DNA from: Fibrobacterales bacterium Fibro_02
GTDB taxonomy: Bacteria > Fibrobacterota > Fibrobacteria > Fibrobacterales > Fibrobacteraceae
Direction: 5' to 3'
Assembly (NCBI GenBank): GCA_001603905.1
Contig: LVAE01000016.1
Location: 1 to 64,000 of the forward strand
Length of the DNA stretch: 64,000 nucleotides
Shown piece after piece: positions 15,738 to 25,434 of this stretch. Both the position numbers and the translations under genes were made by a program. A model generated the notes under the pieces. That model was not told the origin of the DNA and did not search any database. It was given only the letters and a program-made list of their open reading frames with translations. Position 1 is the first letter of the stretch. Each line of letters starts with the position of its first letter.

Positions 15738-18473
15738 TTACTTAATCGTCCAGGTCTGCTTGTTCACCTGCAGAATCTTTCTTCCCTGCACCTGGGCGGC
15801 GGCGTTACGCACATCCGCTTCGCTCACCGGAAGCTTTGCCTGCCACATCACGCGGCCCTGCATATCAAACAGGGCGACCGTGCCGCGGTTTGCAACGATG
15901 GCGCTCTGCCAGGTCGCCTTCGGGGCGGCAAGCACAGGAGCGATCGATGCCGGTGCTTCCTTGGCAATCACGAGCAGCTTGAACGTGCCGGAGAATTCGG
16001 CGTCGCTAACCGTGATGGAGAAGGGGAACATGGTGCCCGGGGCAATCACGGAGTCCTTGTCGCTTACGATCGAAACGACGCCATTTTCCACGGACCAGGT
16101 GACCAGGGTGGAAATCTTGATGGGTTCCACCTTGAAGGTCAGGGAATCTCCGTCAGGATCGGTGACGTTGCTGCTTAATTCGTACTTGAGGTTCCAGGTT
16201 TCGCCAATGCCTGCATACAGGGTGTCGATAGACTTTGCGATGGTCGGGCGGTCATTCGAGCAGGCGATGACGGCCGGGACAACCATTTCTCCAGTGGCGC
16301 CCTGGGAGTCCTTGGCGACAATGATGAGCTCGGCCTTGCCGCAGGCGTTCTTGACCGCCTTGACCTGGATGGCGCCCGTCGAGGCAATCACGGACGGGGC
16401 GAGCAGGCTGTCGTCGCTGCGGGCCGAGAAGGTCAGCTTGGTGGCGTCGTCTGTATCATCGGTAAACCAGGTTTGCATTTCCTTCTTCAGGAAGGTCACC
16501 GCACCGCCAAAGTCTTCCGTAAGTGTCGTGAGTCGCTTGATCGTGTCGGCGACTCCAGCCACCGGCGTCGGGGCCTTGTTCTTGTAAAGGATGGTGAGTG
16601 CGACGGTTGCCATTTCGGAGGTGTCGCCTTCTGCGTTCACGACGTAGTAGGAGAACATGTCTTCGCCTTCTTCTTCGCCGGCTTCGTAGGTGAACGAACC
16701 GTCTTCTTCAAGCTTGACTGTGCCGAGGGAGCTTCCCACCGCCAGGTAGGCCTTGAGGGTGGACTTGCCGTCAGGGTTCACATCGTTTGCGAGAACGCCA
16801 TTCTTCGCGATAACCTTGTTCAGGGAATCCTGGATAACCCTGTAGGTATCGTCCTTGGCAATCGGCTTGTCGGCCACCGGGGTCACCTTGACATAGAAGT
16901 GGACGCTCACGGTGTCCTTGCCGTCTGCGGCATACAGGGTCACCTTGGCGGTTCCGTTGGCGTTTTCGATCGGGTCAAGCTGGATGACGTGGTTGTCGCC
17001 GATTTCACCATAAAGGACCTTGACGATGCCGCTCGATTTCACCTTGACGGGAATGGTGGCGTCGTTAAAGTCTGGATCGTAGAATGTGACATTTTCATAC
17101 GGAATTTCGACGGTTACCGGATCGAAGTCTTCTGCCAGGGTGATGGTGTCGGCTGCAGGAGATGTCGGTAGACCAAGCTTGTATTCGTCTTCTCCGAAAT
17201 TGAAGGCGTTCTTGTTGACGATGACCGAGAGCGGGTCGTCTACGTTGGTCACTGTGATGGATACGGTTGCTACGTTGCTATTCTGCTTGTCTTCTTTCGA
17301 GGTCAAGAAATAGGTGAATACGTCTACACCGAAGAAGTTCTCTTCGGGAATATAGGTGAAGGCGCCTGTCGTTCCGTCGAAATCCAGTTCGCCGTGGGCG
17401 GTCGTCGTCTTGAGTGTTGCGACAAAATTCTTGCTGGTGCCGTCATCGACGTCGTAGTCGTTCTGGAACACTCCGAGCAGGGAAGTCCTGGTCAACTTGG
17501 TTTCTTCCTTGGTCGAGTATTCGTCGTCTACGGCGACAGGTGCGTTATCGCCGTCAATGGCTTCGACGGTGAATTCGTAGGTTGCCGACTTCTTCGTGGG
17601 ATCAGTGGCGGTAACTGTAACCGTTGCCGTTCCGGCGGGGTTGGAACCTGTAGTAAGGTTGAGGATGCCGTTTTTGGCATAGAGGGAGTCCGCTAGCTTG
17701 ACGGCTTCCTTGGTGGCGCCCGTGCCGAGCAGGATCTTGACGGCGAAGGTCAGGTTGTCGTCATCTTCGTCCGTAAACACCTTGTTGAGGTCGAGGGTCA
17801 GGACCTTGCCTTCGTCCAGCGTATTGGCGTCACCGTCCGTGTAGCCGGCGCTTAGCACCGGGGCGTGCTGCGAGCAGGAGCTGCCCAGAGAAAGTCCGTA
17901 GAGGGTGATGGTGTTCTTCGCGACACCGGTTTCTTTAGCGATGGACTGCTTGTAGGCGAACTGGACCGATTGCTGTTTGCTGATGTCGAAGTCGACGGCC
18001 GTTCCCCAGTTCGGGTCTTGCGCTAAGTCCGAGAAGGCGATAAAGAGTGTGTCCTTTGCGGTCTTGGCGGGAATCTGGATTCCGTGGTAGTTATAGTCCT
18101 TGACCGTGGGCTGCTTGAATTCGACCTGTACGGGCTGCGTTGCGGAATAAGTCACGCAAAGGCCGGCGTAATCGGCGAGCGAGACTGTGCCGTTGGTCGT
18201 GGCCGTCTTCCAGTTGAATCCGATTCCTGCGGAGCTGCTCGTATTTGTGGTGCTCACGGTTGCGGCAAAGACTTTGCTCTTGTCAGTCCCTGTAGTCAGG
18301 GTTCCTGTGGCGCCATTGGCGTTTGCGGCCCCCTTCTCTGGGTATGAATACCATACGGAAGGGGCGACTGTGCCGTTGCCGTCTTCGTTATTCCACACCG
18401 TTGCCGATGCGGCGAAGGCGGAGCTTGCGAGGATGCCGAAGGCACCCATATATGAAACCATTTTTTTCATCAT
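15738..18473 (-). CDS. Large secreted protein with cadherin/Ig-like repeats and C-terminal sorting-like domain
   Basis: 911 residues from ATG 18473, chosen because AGAGG lies 6 nt upstream; an in-frame ATG at 18497 precedes that site. A signal peptide (1-20, ending AFA) is followed by a carbohydrate-binding-like domain with paired cysteines (about 24-200). Several cadherin-like/Ig-like repeats come next, two of them of the VCBS type (DDEYSTKEETKL and DDTYRVIQDSLNKV openings). The last ~45 residues (ALFDMQGRVMWQA... VQGRKILQVNK) resemble the short C-terminal domains of secreted Fibrobacter proteins and may direct type IX-like export; that is inference. It is probably a surface adhesin or matrix protein. 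It is convergent with ackA and divergent from the TIGR02147 operon. Confidence 0.75.
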   Translation of the reverse strand: MMKKMVSYMGAFGILASSAFAASATVWNNEDGNGTVAPSVWYSYPEKGAANANGATGTLTTGTDKSKVFAATVSTTNTSSSAGIGFNWKTATTNGTVSLADYAGLCVTYSATQPVQVEFKQPTVKDYNYHGIQIPAKTAKDTLFIAFSDLAQDPNWGTAVDFDISKQQSVQFAYKQSIAKETGVAKNTITLYGLSLGSSCSQHAPVLSAGYTDGDANTLDEGKVLTLDLNKVFTDEDDDNLTFAVKILLGTGATKEAVKLADSLYAKNGILNLTTGSNPAGTATVTVTATDPTKKSATYEFTVEAIDGDNAPVAVDDEYSTKEETKLTRTSLLGVFQNDYDVDDGTSKNFVATLKTTTAHGELDFDGTTGAFTYIPEENFFGVDVFTYFLTSKEDKQNSNVATVSITVTNVDDPLSVIVNKNAFNFGEDEYKLGLPTSPAADTITLAEDFDPVTVEIPYENVTFYDPDFNDATIPVKVKSSGIVKVLYGEIGDNHVIQLDPIENANGTAKVTLYAADGKDTVSVHFYVKVTPVADKPIAKDDTYRVIQDSLNKVIAKNGVLANDVNPDGKSTLKAYLAVGSSLGTVKLEEDGSFTYEAGEEEGEDMFSYYVVNAEGDTSEMATVALTILYKNKAPTPVAGVADTIKRLTTLTEDFGGAVTFLKKEMQTWFTDDTDDATKLTFSARSDDSLLAPSVIASTGAIQVKAVKNACGKAELIIVAKDSQGATGEMVVPAVIACSNDRPTIAKSIDTLYAGIGETWNLKYELSSNVTDPDGDSLTFKVEPIKISTLVTWSVENGVVSIVSDKDSVIAPGTMFPFSITVSDAEFSGTFKLLVIAKEAPASIAPVLAAPKATWQSAIVANRGTVALFDMQGRVMWQAKLPVSEADVRNAAAQVQGRKILQVNKQTWTIK

Positions 18474-18733
18474 AATAGACCTCTTATGATTTCCCATTAA
18501 TATCCATCCTTCTAAATGTAATATAAGAATATGAATATTGCAACTTGGAATAATGAAAAAAGGGCTGTTCTCGATTAGTTTGTAAACTTTTGTGATCGAA
18601 AGAAACTGCTTTATATTCCAAATTGTATTATATATTTTGTCGTTTTTGATAGAAAAAGCTGGAAATTGCTGGTATTTATTAAAATATATATTCTAATAAT
18701 TTCACTTTTGTTGGATTTTAATGTATATTCAAT
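18474..18733. other. AT-rich divergent promoter region
   Basis: 260 bp between two divergent genes, much richer in A/T than the surrounding coding DNA. It must hold promoters for both the adhesin gene and the TIGR02147 operon. I see several TATATT-like hexamers (for example near 18620-18690) but no confident -35/-10 pair and no ORF. Confidence 0.5.
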
Positions 18734-19597
18734 ATGATGGCACCAATTATTGAATACATAGACTATCGGAAGTATATCCGGGATTTTTATGAGGAACGCA
18801 AGGCTGGACGCTTTGGGTTTTCGTGGGGTGCTTTCGCGAAACTTGCCGGTTTTTCGTCACCAGTGTTTTTGCAATATGTGTGCGAGGGAAAGAAAAACCT
18901 GAGTGAAACTACCGCCCCGCAGGTGGCAACCGCAATGGGGCTGGCCGGCTACGAAACAAATTTTTTTCAGTTGTTGGTCGCCTTTGATAATGCGAAAAAT
19001 GCCGAAAGTAAGAAAAAGGCTCTTGATGCCATAACTGAACTTTCAAGGATCCATAAGGTACGAAGTGTTGCAGCAGATGAATATGACTTCTTTAAGTCAT
19101 GGAAAAATGCCCTCATTCGCGAACTTGCGCCCGCTATGCCTGGCGCAACACCAAGGCAGATGGCTGGTGCGACCCGTCGCCATGTCACGACTAACGAAGT
19201 TAACGAGATTCTTGAATTTCTACAGCAGACGGGTCACCTTGCAAAAGACGAAAACGGGAACTACCATCAACAAGACCGCTCCCTGAAAATGAGTCCGTCG
19301 TCCATCCGTAGCGCCGTTGCTCATGACTTGCAACTTCAAATGGCGGAGCTTGCTGTAGATGCCTTAAGGAACGAAAATGCCGAAGACCGCAATATCACGG
19401 GACTTACAATCGGAATTACCCGTGAAAATTACGAGCGCATTGTTGCGGAGCTTGCTGAATGTCGTCGTCGAATCGTAGCCATTGCCACCGAAAGCGATAA
19501 GACTGATGAAGTTTATCGCTTGAATATGCAGCTGTTCCCTTTGACAGACATTCCTAAACCTTTTGAACAACCCTCTAAAAAGCGGAGGAAAAAATGA
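18734..19597 (+). CDS. TIGR02147 family protein
   Basis: 287 residues matching the TIGR02147 family, which is expanded in Fibrobacter. It opens IIEYIDYRKYIRDFYEERK; a helix-turn-helix-like region follows (SWGAFAKLAGFSSPVFLQYV), then the C-terminal DUF4423-like helical part. It ends in a basic tail (KKRRKK). The family is thought to be regulatory or DNA-associated, but function is not established. Its TGA overlaps the lipoprotein ATG as ATGA, so the two proteins are made together. That pairing suggests it controls, or is controlled by, the surface lipoprotein (inference). Confidence 0.85.
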   Translation: MMAPIIEYIDYRKYIRDFYEERKAGRFGFSWGAFAKLAGFSSPVFLQYVCEGKKNLSETTAPQVATAMGLAGYETNFFQLLVAFDNAKNAESKKKALDAITELSRIHKVRSVAADEYDFFKSWKNALIRELAPAMPGATPRQMAGATRRHVTTNEVNEILEFLQQTGHLAKDENGNYHQQDRSLKMSPSSIRSAVAHDLQLQMAELAVDALRNENAEDRNITGLTIGITRENYERIVAELAECRRRIVAIATESDKTDEVYRLNMQLFPLTDIPKPFEQPSKKRRKK

Positions 19598-21978
19598 GAA
19601 ACCATGACAACCATAATCACGTCATTGCGCACTTGCTGAAAGCAAGCGCGGCAATCTCTATCAGCGTTTTCCTCGCCGCTTGCGGTGATGACTCTAGCAA
19701 GACCTCCGGCGGTTCCGTCGAGGATCAGGAAGTCGTTGCCATTTCCGACAAGACCGTTTCGGGCGTGTCGCAGAAGGGACCGTTTGTAAACGGCTCCAGT
19801 GTAACTGTGCAGGAACTTGACGGCGAGACACTCGCGCAGACGGGTAACAGCTACGAGGGCAAAATCAAGAACGATATGGGCGAATTCTCGGTGAAGGTGA
19901 CAAAGCTTGCTTCGCAATATGCTCTTCTTAAGGCGAATGGTTTCTATCGTAACGAGGTTTCTGGCGAAAAATCCAAGTCGCAAGTGACACTTTATGCGCT
20001 TACTGATTTAAGTAACCGCAACGAAGTGAACGTGAATTTGCTTACGCATCTGGAATACGAACGCTCGCTTTATCTAGTTTCCGCTGATTCTATGTCGGTG
20101 ACCGACGCCAAGAAACAGGCGGAAAAGGAAGTGCTTGCGTCGTTCGGTATTGATGGTAATTTTGCCAACTCTGAAGATTTGAGTATTTTTGGAAAGGGTG
20201 ATGAAAGTGCGGCCTTGCTTGCCGTCAGTATTTTGATGCAGGGTGACTTGAGCGAAGCTGACTTTAGTGAGCGCCTTGCTGATTATGCTGCTGATATAGA
20301 GACTGATGGCAAATGGGATGACGCAAAGACGGCGACAGAAATTGCGGATTGGGGTGCGGCAAAAAGCCTAGGCCAAAGCTTGTCTTATATTCGCACAAAG
20401 ATTACCGACTGGGGCCTCTCTGCCGAAGTTCCTGCTTTCGAAAAATATGTTGATAATTATTGGTGGCGAAACTACGGACTCGGAACTTGCGAAGAAAAGC
20501 GCGACGGCGAAATAAAGAAAAATGAAAACTCGTTGAGCCGAAATTACAGCGCCTACTTTATGTGCGAAAACGGGTCCTGGCGTGTTGCGTCTGATACGGA
20601 ATATGATACCTATCAGCAGAAATGTGACGAAGACGGAAAGATTGTTTTCGGAAACGTGAACAAGGATTATGCTTACGATTGCGATGTCCAAAGATGGCGT
20701 CATGCTAGCAATGTAGAAGCCGCATTAGGTGGCTGCATCGAAAAACGGTTTGGCGAAGTCGCGGAAACCGAAGGCGTTTATTATATCTGCCAAAACCGCG
20801 AATGGCGTAAAGCGGCTGATATAGAAAAAGATACCTATGGTTGGAAAACTGGTAACGATGCCGACGTGAAATACGGAGATGTCGTTAAGACGAATTGTTA
20901 TGTTTTCGAAGATTCGGTTTGGCGCAGTGGAAAATCTACTGATTGTTCACTTGGCTTGCGTGGTTGCACTGCTTTGCGGCAGGATACTGTAGGCAAGGGT
21001 AGTGATGATGAGTGGTACAAGTGTGTCTCGCTAACCTGGCGTACTGCAACGGATATTGAAAAGGATTCTGCTACCTGGGGCGCTGGAAAATTTGATGGGG
21101 AGGTTCGTGCAGGGCAAATAAACAAGATCTTCTACTACATTTACGATGCAAGCATAAAGGCTTGGCGAAAAGCAACAACATTAGAAAAAGATACTTATGA
21201 TTACAAGAATAATAAGGATTGGACCGATGGTATGGAAGGTGAAATAAAGAAGGGCGAAGTTACTGATACAATTTACGTATTTGATTCGACGGTTTGGCGA
21301 ATTGCTACAGAAATTGAGTATGATACATATGGGCAAGAATGTTCAAAGTTTGGAAAAATAATTTATGGCAATGTGAATAAGGATTACGCCTATTTCTGCT
21401 ATGATGATAAATGGAAACGGTTCTATGGAAATGAAAAAATTTTATATGGAAAACTCGTAGATGAACGTGATGGACATATTTACCGCACTGTGAAAATTGG
21501 AGAACAAACTTGGATGGCTGAAAATTTGAATTATGATTCGGGACAATGGAGTTTTTGCGATGAGGAGGATAGTTGTGCCATTTATGGACGCTATTATATG
21601 TATGACGTAAATCATCGCTCAGAAGCTTATGTAGGCATATGTCCTAGTGGTTGGCATGTTCCTTCAAGTGAGGAATGGATTTCATTTTCTTCTGCTGTGG
21701 GCAAAAAATCTAAGGCGTTGCAGGCGCAAGGATTCATTGGGTGGACGGACGCGGATGATGAATTTGGTTTTTCTGCACTCCCTGTAGGTAATTTATTTAT
21801 GAATATGGGGAAAGCCGAAATTTTTAATTTCGGAGGCGATTATGCTTATTTTGTAGGAAGCACGGGAGATAATGCTTGCGCTTGGCTAAATAATTTTATA
21901 ATAGGAAAGAACGAATCGGAGCTTACTTGTGGCGTGAGTTCTCTTTTCGGTTATTCTGTTCGTTGCATTCAAGACTAA
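19594..21978 (+). CDS. Surface lipoprotein with WR-type repeats and C-terminal Fibrobacter major paralogous domain
   Basis: 794 residues. A signal peptide ends in LAAC, lipid Cys30. Residues about 50-290 form an N-terminal globular region. Residues about 295-630 hold roughly eight imperfect repeats of about 40 residues built on a W-R-x-A-T/S-x-x-E-x-D-T-Y core with Cys pairs. The last ~165 residues are a TIGR02145-type domain (DGHIYRTVKIGEQTWMAENL ... ICPSGWHVPSSEEW). The 3' third is noticeably more AT-rich than the 5' part. An exposed, possibly binding or sensing protein is likely; no enzymatic motif is seen. It is translationally coupled to the TIGR02147 gene. Confidence 0.85.
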   Translation: MRNHDNHNHVIAHLLKASAAISISVFLAACGDDSSKTSGGSVEDQEVVAISDKTVSGVSQKGPFVNGSSVTVQELDGETLAQTGNSYEGKIKNDMGEFSVKVTKLASQYALLKANGFYRNEVSGEKSKSQVTLYALTDLSNRNEVNVNLLTHLEYERSLYLVSADSMSVTDAKKQAEKEVLASFGIDGNFANSEDLSIFGKGDESAALLAVSILMQGDLSEADFSERLADYAADIETDGKWDDAKTATEIADWGAAKSLGQSLSYIRTKITDWGLSAEVPAFEKYVDNYWWRNYGLGTCEEKRDGEIKKNENSLSRNYSAYFMCENGSWRVASDTEYDTYQQKCDEDGKIVFGNVNKDYAYDCDVQRWRHASNVEAALGGCIEKRFGEVAETEGVYYICQNREWRKAADIEKDTYGWKTGNDADVKYGDVVKTNCYVFEDSVWRSGKSTDCSLGLRGCTALRQDTVGKGSDDEWYKCVSLTWRTATDIEKDSATWGAGKFDGEVRAGQINKIFYYIYDASIKAWRKATTLEKDTYDYKNNKDWTDGMEGEIKKGEVTDTIYVFDSTVWRIATEIEYDTYGQECSKFGKIIYGNVNKDYAYFCYDDKWKRFYGNEKILYGKLVDERDGHIYRTVKIGEQTWMAENLNYDSGQWSFCDEEDSCAIYGRYYMYDVNHRSEAYVGICPSGWHVPSSEEWISFSSAVGKKSKALQAQGFIGWTDADDEFGFSALPVGNLFMNMGKAEIFNFGGDYAYFVGSTGDNACAWLNNFIIGKNESELTCGVSSLFGYSVRCIQD

Positions 21979-22065
21979 GTCGTATTTCATAGACTAGCTC
22001 AATAACGAACTATTTTGCGTAGAAAATTTCTTTTTGTAAAATGTACGAACTTATGCTCGCACAGC

Positions 22066-22078
22066 GGCTCTATGAGCC
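22066..22078. other. Hairpin in the 237-bp gap after the lipoprotein gene
   Basis: GGCTC (22066-22070), TAT, GAGCC (22074-22078) inside the convergent gap 21979-22215. No T-run follows. Nothing else is recognised in the gap except the terminator at 22164. Confidence 0.4.
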
Positions 22079-22163
22079 GAGCGTGCAGCACCCAACCCGG
22101 ATTCCTTCGATTTATTTTGTTGCCTTTGTCGAGGAATGCCCACAAAATGTAAAGGGAATGTTC

Positions 22164-22190
22164 AAAAACCGGCCCTAGGGACCGGTTCTT
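22164..22190 (-). terminator. Terminator of the Rpn-type nuclease gene
   Basis: On the reverse strand an AACCGGTCCC/GGGCCGGTT-type stem with a small internal mismatch is followed by TTTTTG. Read on the forward strand it ends CTTT and may also stop the lipoprotein transcript. Confidence 0.7.
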
Positions 22191-22215
22191 TAACATTCTG
22201 GAAATGTCTAGTGGG

Positions 22216-23250
22216 TTACTTAATAGCTATGGCTTCGGAGATGATATCGTCCGAAACTCCTTTTGAACGGAGAAAATCCTCCAGCTTTGAGTCGCGTGCC
22301 GCATTCGCGGCGTCGATCCTCTCGCGTTCCTGCTTGGCTCCTTTTTCAATGCCAACATTCACGAAGTGTTCAGCGAATGATTCGTAACCCTTGTTTGCAA
22401 TGGCTTCTGGACTGTCCATCTTGATTTCCTCGCTCTTGTGGGGCCACTTCCAGAAGAAATACGAAAGCGCCTGCTTGATAAAATCCTTTCCCTCGTCGGT
22501 ATTATGCATCTTGAGCAGATGTTTTGCTGCCTCGGGGAAGGTAATCTCGAATTTCCTTTCGTCCCAAATATACTTCATCGCAGTGAGAGCGACAAGAGTA
22601 AACGGCGAAATATTCTTCAATTCTGCATCGTCGATAGCGTGCCCCACGTCCAAGAATTCCACCTTGAAAGGAAAGCCGATGTCGCGATAGTATTCAGGAT
22701 AGTTTGCGAAACGTTCCTGGGCAAGCGGATTCCACGGGTCCTTTCCGTTGTAGACGATGAACGCGATTACGGGAACATCCTTCTTGCGTTCCAGGAACAG
22801 GTGATGGTAATACTCCGAAATTTGGAGGAGTACGTTATCCTTGTTGGTGGACTTGTGTTCGGCAATGATTCCCACATAAAGCCCCGTGACGCCACCGGCC
22901 TTGATATCAGCCTCAAATACAAGGTCAGCGGAGCCGGTTTGCTTGTCGCTGGAGAAATTCTCCTTCGTGCCGCGAAGCGTCTTGAGATCGATGGTGTCGA
23001 GAAACGCCTTAAGCGAGGAATTGTGACGCGAGAACAGCGTCAGGAGTTCCGCCATACGACGGGGTTCCGCAAAGGCGTAACGCAAGAACCTGTCATGGGA
23101 AAAATTGCTCTCGCCATCCTTCACGGAATTGACGATGACGTTAAATTCTTGGGCGATGTCGCGAATGACGGAATCCGGCGTATTCGGCGCCACACCAAAA
23201 TTTCCATCCGTGCTCGGTGTATTGTTTTCGATTTCTTCTTTTTCAGACAT
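22216..23250 (-). CDS. Rpn family / YhgA-like PD-(D/E)XK nuclease
   Basis: 344 residues from ATG 23250 (ATG 23262 is an in-frame alternative). It matches the Rpn recombination-promoting nuclease or putative transposase (YhgA-like) family. The N-terminal nuclease core reads HDRFLRYAFAEPRRMAELL, then GSADLVFEA (catalytic Asp) and AEHKS (E-x-K). The C-terminal third is charged and ends in the helical KGAKQERERIDAANAARDSK tail typical of the family. Such genes are often multi-copy and mobile or defence-associated. It is flanked by AT-rich gaps, which fits horizontal acquisition. No terminal repeats were seen, so it is not a recognisable IS. Confidence 0.82.
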   Translation of the reverse strand: MSEKEEIENNTPSTDGNFGVAPNTPDSVIRDIAQEFNVIVNSVKDGESNFSHDRFLRYAFAEPRRMAELLTLFSRHNSSLKAFLDTIDLKTLRGTKENFSSDKQTGSADLVFEADIKAGGVTGLYVGIIAEHKSTNKDNVLLQISEYYHHLFLERKKDVPVIAFIVYNGKDPWNPLAQERFANYPEYYRDIGFPFKVEFLDVGHAIDDAELKNISPFTLVALTAMKYIWDERKFEITFPEAAKHLLKMHNTDEGKDFIKQALSYFFWKWPHKSEEIKMDSPEAIANKGYESFAEHFVNVGIEKGAKQERERIDAANAARDSKLEDFLRSKGVSDDIISEAIAIK

Positions 23251-23511
23251 TAATGTGTCCATATTTTAGAGTGACCTTATGGGTTATCCCATAAAGCGAC
23301 AGAGAAAAATGTCCCTATCTATTCTATACACGTAATTTTCAGACGTTCAATGCCTTTTTTTTGAAATATTTTATTCTTTTTACAAAGCTCGTTGTTCACA
23401 ATGTCAAAGATGACGAAGAATAATGCTAAAAAATAAGCCGTTGAGCGAACATTCGTCGGGGAGCGTTCTTAGTAAAGTAAGGCTTCTTGACTGATGATTA
23501 ATTTTAAAATT

Positions 23512-23530
23512 CTCCAACGAGTCGTTGGAG
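23512..23530 (-). terminator. Probable terminator of uup
   Basis: A perfect 9-bp stem CTCCAACGA/TCGTTGGAG, followed on the reverse strand by AATTTT. It lies in the 307-bp gap 23251-23557. That gap also has a TTATGGG-TTAT-CCCATAA hairpin near 23278 and no ORF. Confidence 0.6.
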
Positions 23531-23557
23531 TAAAGAATTTTTTGAAGGGTTCTCCCC

Positions 23558-25429
23558 TTACCCGAGCGAGTCGAGTTCCTCGTAGCGTTCGTAGGCTTTT
23601 TCGAGTTCGGCTTCGCGGTCGGCAATTTCCTTTTGGAGTTCCACGATGCGGGCAGCGTTCGTAAATACTTCGGGTTTGGAGAGTTCCGTCTGGCGTTCCG
23701 AAATTTCGCTTTCGAGCTTTTCGATTTTCTCGGGGAGGGCGGCGTATTCGCGTTCCTCGTTGTAGCTGCGCTTTTTCTTTTTTGGAGGAGCGCCGGCAGA
23801 CCCCGCAGGGGCCTGCGCCGCCGAAACCGCTGAAGAATTCTGCGCAGACCTCGCCGCTTTTTCCGCTTCTTTTTCGGCGGCAATACGCGCGGCGTTTGCG
23901 GCTTCCCTGTCGCGGACTTTTTTCTTCGCTTCGTAGTCGCTGTAGCCGCCTACCGATTCGAAAACGTTGCCGCCATCTTCGATGGCTAAAATACTTGTGG
24001 CGACGGAATCGAGGAAGGCGCGGTCGTGACTTACGGTAAGCACCGTTCCCTTGTAATCCGCAAGGAGTTCGGCGAGCAGGTCAAGCGTTTCCATGTCGAG
24101 GTCGTTCGTCGGTTCATCGAGAACGAGAACGTTGCTCGGGTGACTAAAGAGGCAAGCCAGCAGCAGGCGGTTGCGTTCACCACCGCTGAGTGCACTGATG
24201 GGGCCGCGTGCGCGATCCGCCGAGAAAAGGAAGTCTTGCAGATAACTTAATACGTGGCGCTTCACGCCATTTAACATCACGTACTGCTGGCCATCGGCGA
24301 TGTTTTCCACCAGCGACTTGTCTTCGCGGAGCCTTGTACGCATCTGGTCGAAATAGGCAATTTGCAAGTTCGTGCCGAGGCGTACTTCGCCGGTGTCGGG
24401 CTTGAGTTCGCCCAGAATCAGGCGTAAAAGCGTCGTCTTTCCGGAGCCGTTCGGTCCTACGATACCGATGCGGTCGCCACGGGAAACTTCAGTTGAAAGC
24501 CCATTGATGAGAGGCGCACCGTCGTAGGAGTAGCTTACGTCGGTGAGTCTTGCTACCAGGCGCCCCGAACGGTCGGCCTCGGTAATCTGCATATTCACGT
24601 TGCCCGTTCGGGTGCGGCGCGCCGCACGCTCCTCGCGCATTTTAATAAGCGCCCGCACGCGGCCCTCGTTCCGGGTCCGCCGCGCCTGGATTCCCTTGCG
24701 AATCCAAACTTCTTCTTCTGCAAGCCGCTTGTCAAAAAGCGCATTCGCCTTGTCCTCTTCGGCAAGCGCCTGGTCCCTAAACTGTACGAACTTGTCGTAC
24801 GGGAAATCCCAGCAGCGTACACGGCCGCGGTCCAAATCAAAGATGCGGTTCGCCACCCGGCGTACAAAGGTGCGGTCGTGGCTTACGAACAAAAGTGCGC
24901 AGCTTAGTCTCGTCACGATTCCTTCGAGCCACTGGATCGCGGGAATGTCCAGATGGTTCGTAGGTTCGTCGAGCAGCAACAAGTCCGGGTCCTGCGCAAG
25001 GGCTCGCGCAAAAAGGGTACGGCGCTTCTGTCCGCCACTCAAACTGTCGTATAAAGCCTCGGGATCGATTCCCGTCTTTCCTAGAATTGCCTCGGCGTGG
25101 GTGTCGCGCGATGCGTCGTCGCCAATCTTCCATGCGGCAGAATTGCCGACGGAAACGGTACCCATCACCACGTCGCGAACCGTCCCATCGATGTGTGCGG
25201 GAATCTCCTGGATCATGCGCGAAATGCGAAGCCCCGTCTTTTTCACGATGTCGCCCGACTGCGCCTCGGTCTCGCCCGAAAGCACCCGTAAAAGGGTGCT
25301 CTTGCCGCAACCGTTGCGGCCGACCAGACATATCCGGTCGCTGGCCTCGATGTCAAAGCTCACGTTATCCAGCAGCGGGGCGTTTGCCCCTATTCGCAAC
25401 AACAGGTTCTGGGCAGAAAGAATAGGCAT
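23558..25429 (-). CDS. uup: ABC-F family ATPase (Uup-like)
   Basis: 623 residues with two ATP-binding cassettes in one chain and no membrane segments, the ABC-F layout. Walker A sites are GRNGCGKST (about 37-45) and GPNGSGKTT (about 330). Signature motifs are LSGGQKRR and LSGGERNR, with LLLDEPTNHLD and LVLDEPTNDLD. A 70-residue C-terminal coiled coil (about 550-623) after an Ala/Lys-rich linker marks the Uup subtype, which binds DNA or ribosomes. ABC-F proteins act on translating ribosomes or in genome maintenance. TAAATTT lies 5 nt before ATG 25429 with no Shine-Dalgarno. Confidence 0.9.
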   Translation of the reverse strand: MPILSAQNLLLRIGANAPLLDNVSFDIEASDRICLVGRNGCGKSTLLRVLSGETEAQSGDIVKKTGLRISRMIQEIPAHIDGTVRDVVMGTVSVGNSAAWKIGDDASRDTHAEAILGKTGIDPEALYDSLSGGQKRRTLFARALAQDPDLLLLDEPTNHLDIPAIQWLEGIVTRLSCALLFVSHDRTFVRRVANRIFDLDRGRVRCWDFPYDKFVQFRDQALAEEDKANALFDKRLAEEEVWIRKGIQARRTRNEGRVRALIKMREERAARRTRTGNVNMQITEADRSGRLVARLTDVSYSYDGAPLINGLSTEVSRGDRIGIVGPNGSGKTTLLRLILGELKPDTGEVRLGTNLQIAYFDQMRTRLREDKSLVENIADGQQYVMLNGVKRHVLSYLQDFLFSADRARGPISALSGGERNRLLLACLFSHPSNVLVLDEPTNDLDMETLDLLAELLADYKGTVLTVSHDRAFLDSVATSILAIEDGGNVFESVGGYSDYEAKKKVRDREAANAARIAAEKEAEKAARSAQNSSAVSAAQAPAGSAGAPPKKKKRSYNEEREYAALPEKIEKLESEISERQTELSKPEVFTNAARIVELQKEIADREAELEKAYERYEELDSLG

Positions 25430-25434
25430 GTCAC

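Noticed and set aside
22216..23250. Complete insertion sequence
   Set aside because: The gene is Rpn/YhgA-like, but I found no terminal inverted repeats or target duplications in the flanks.
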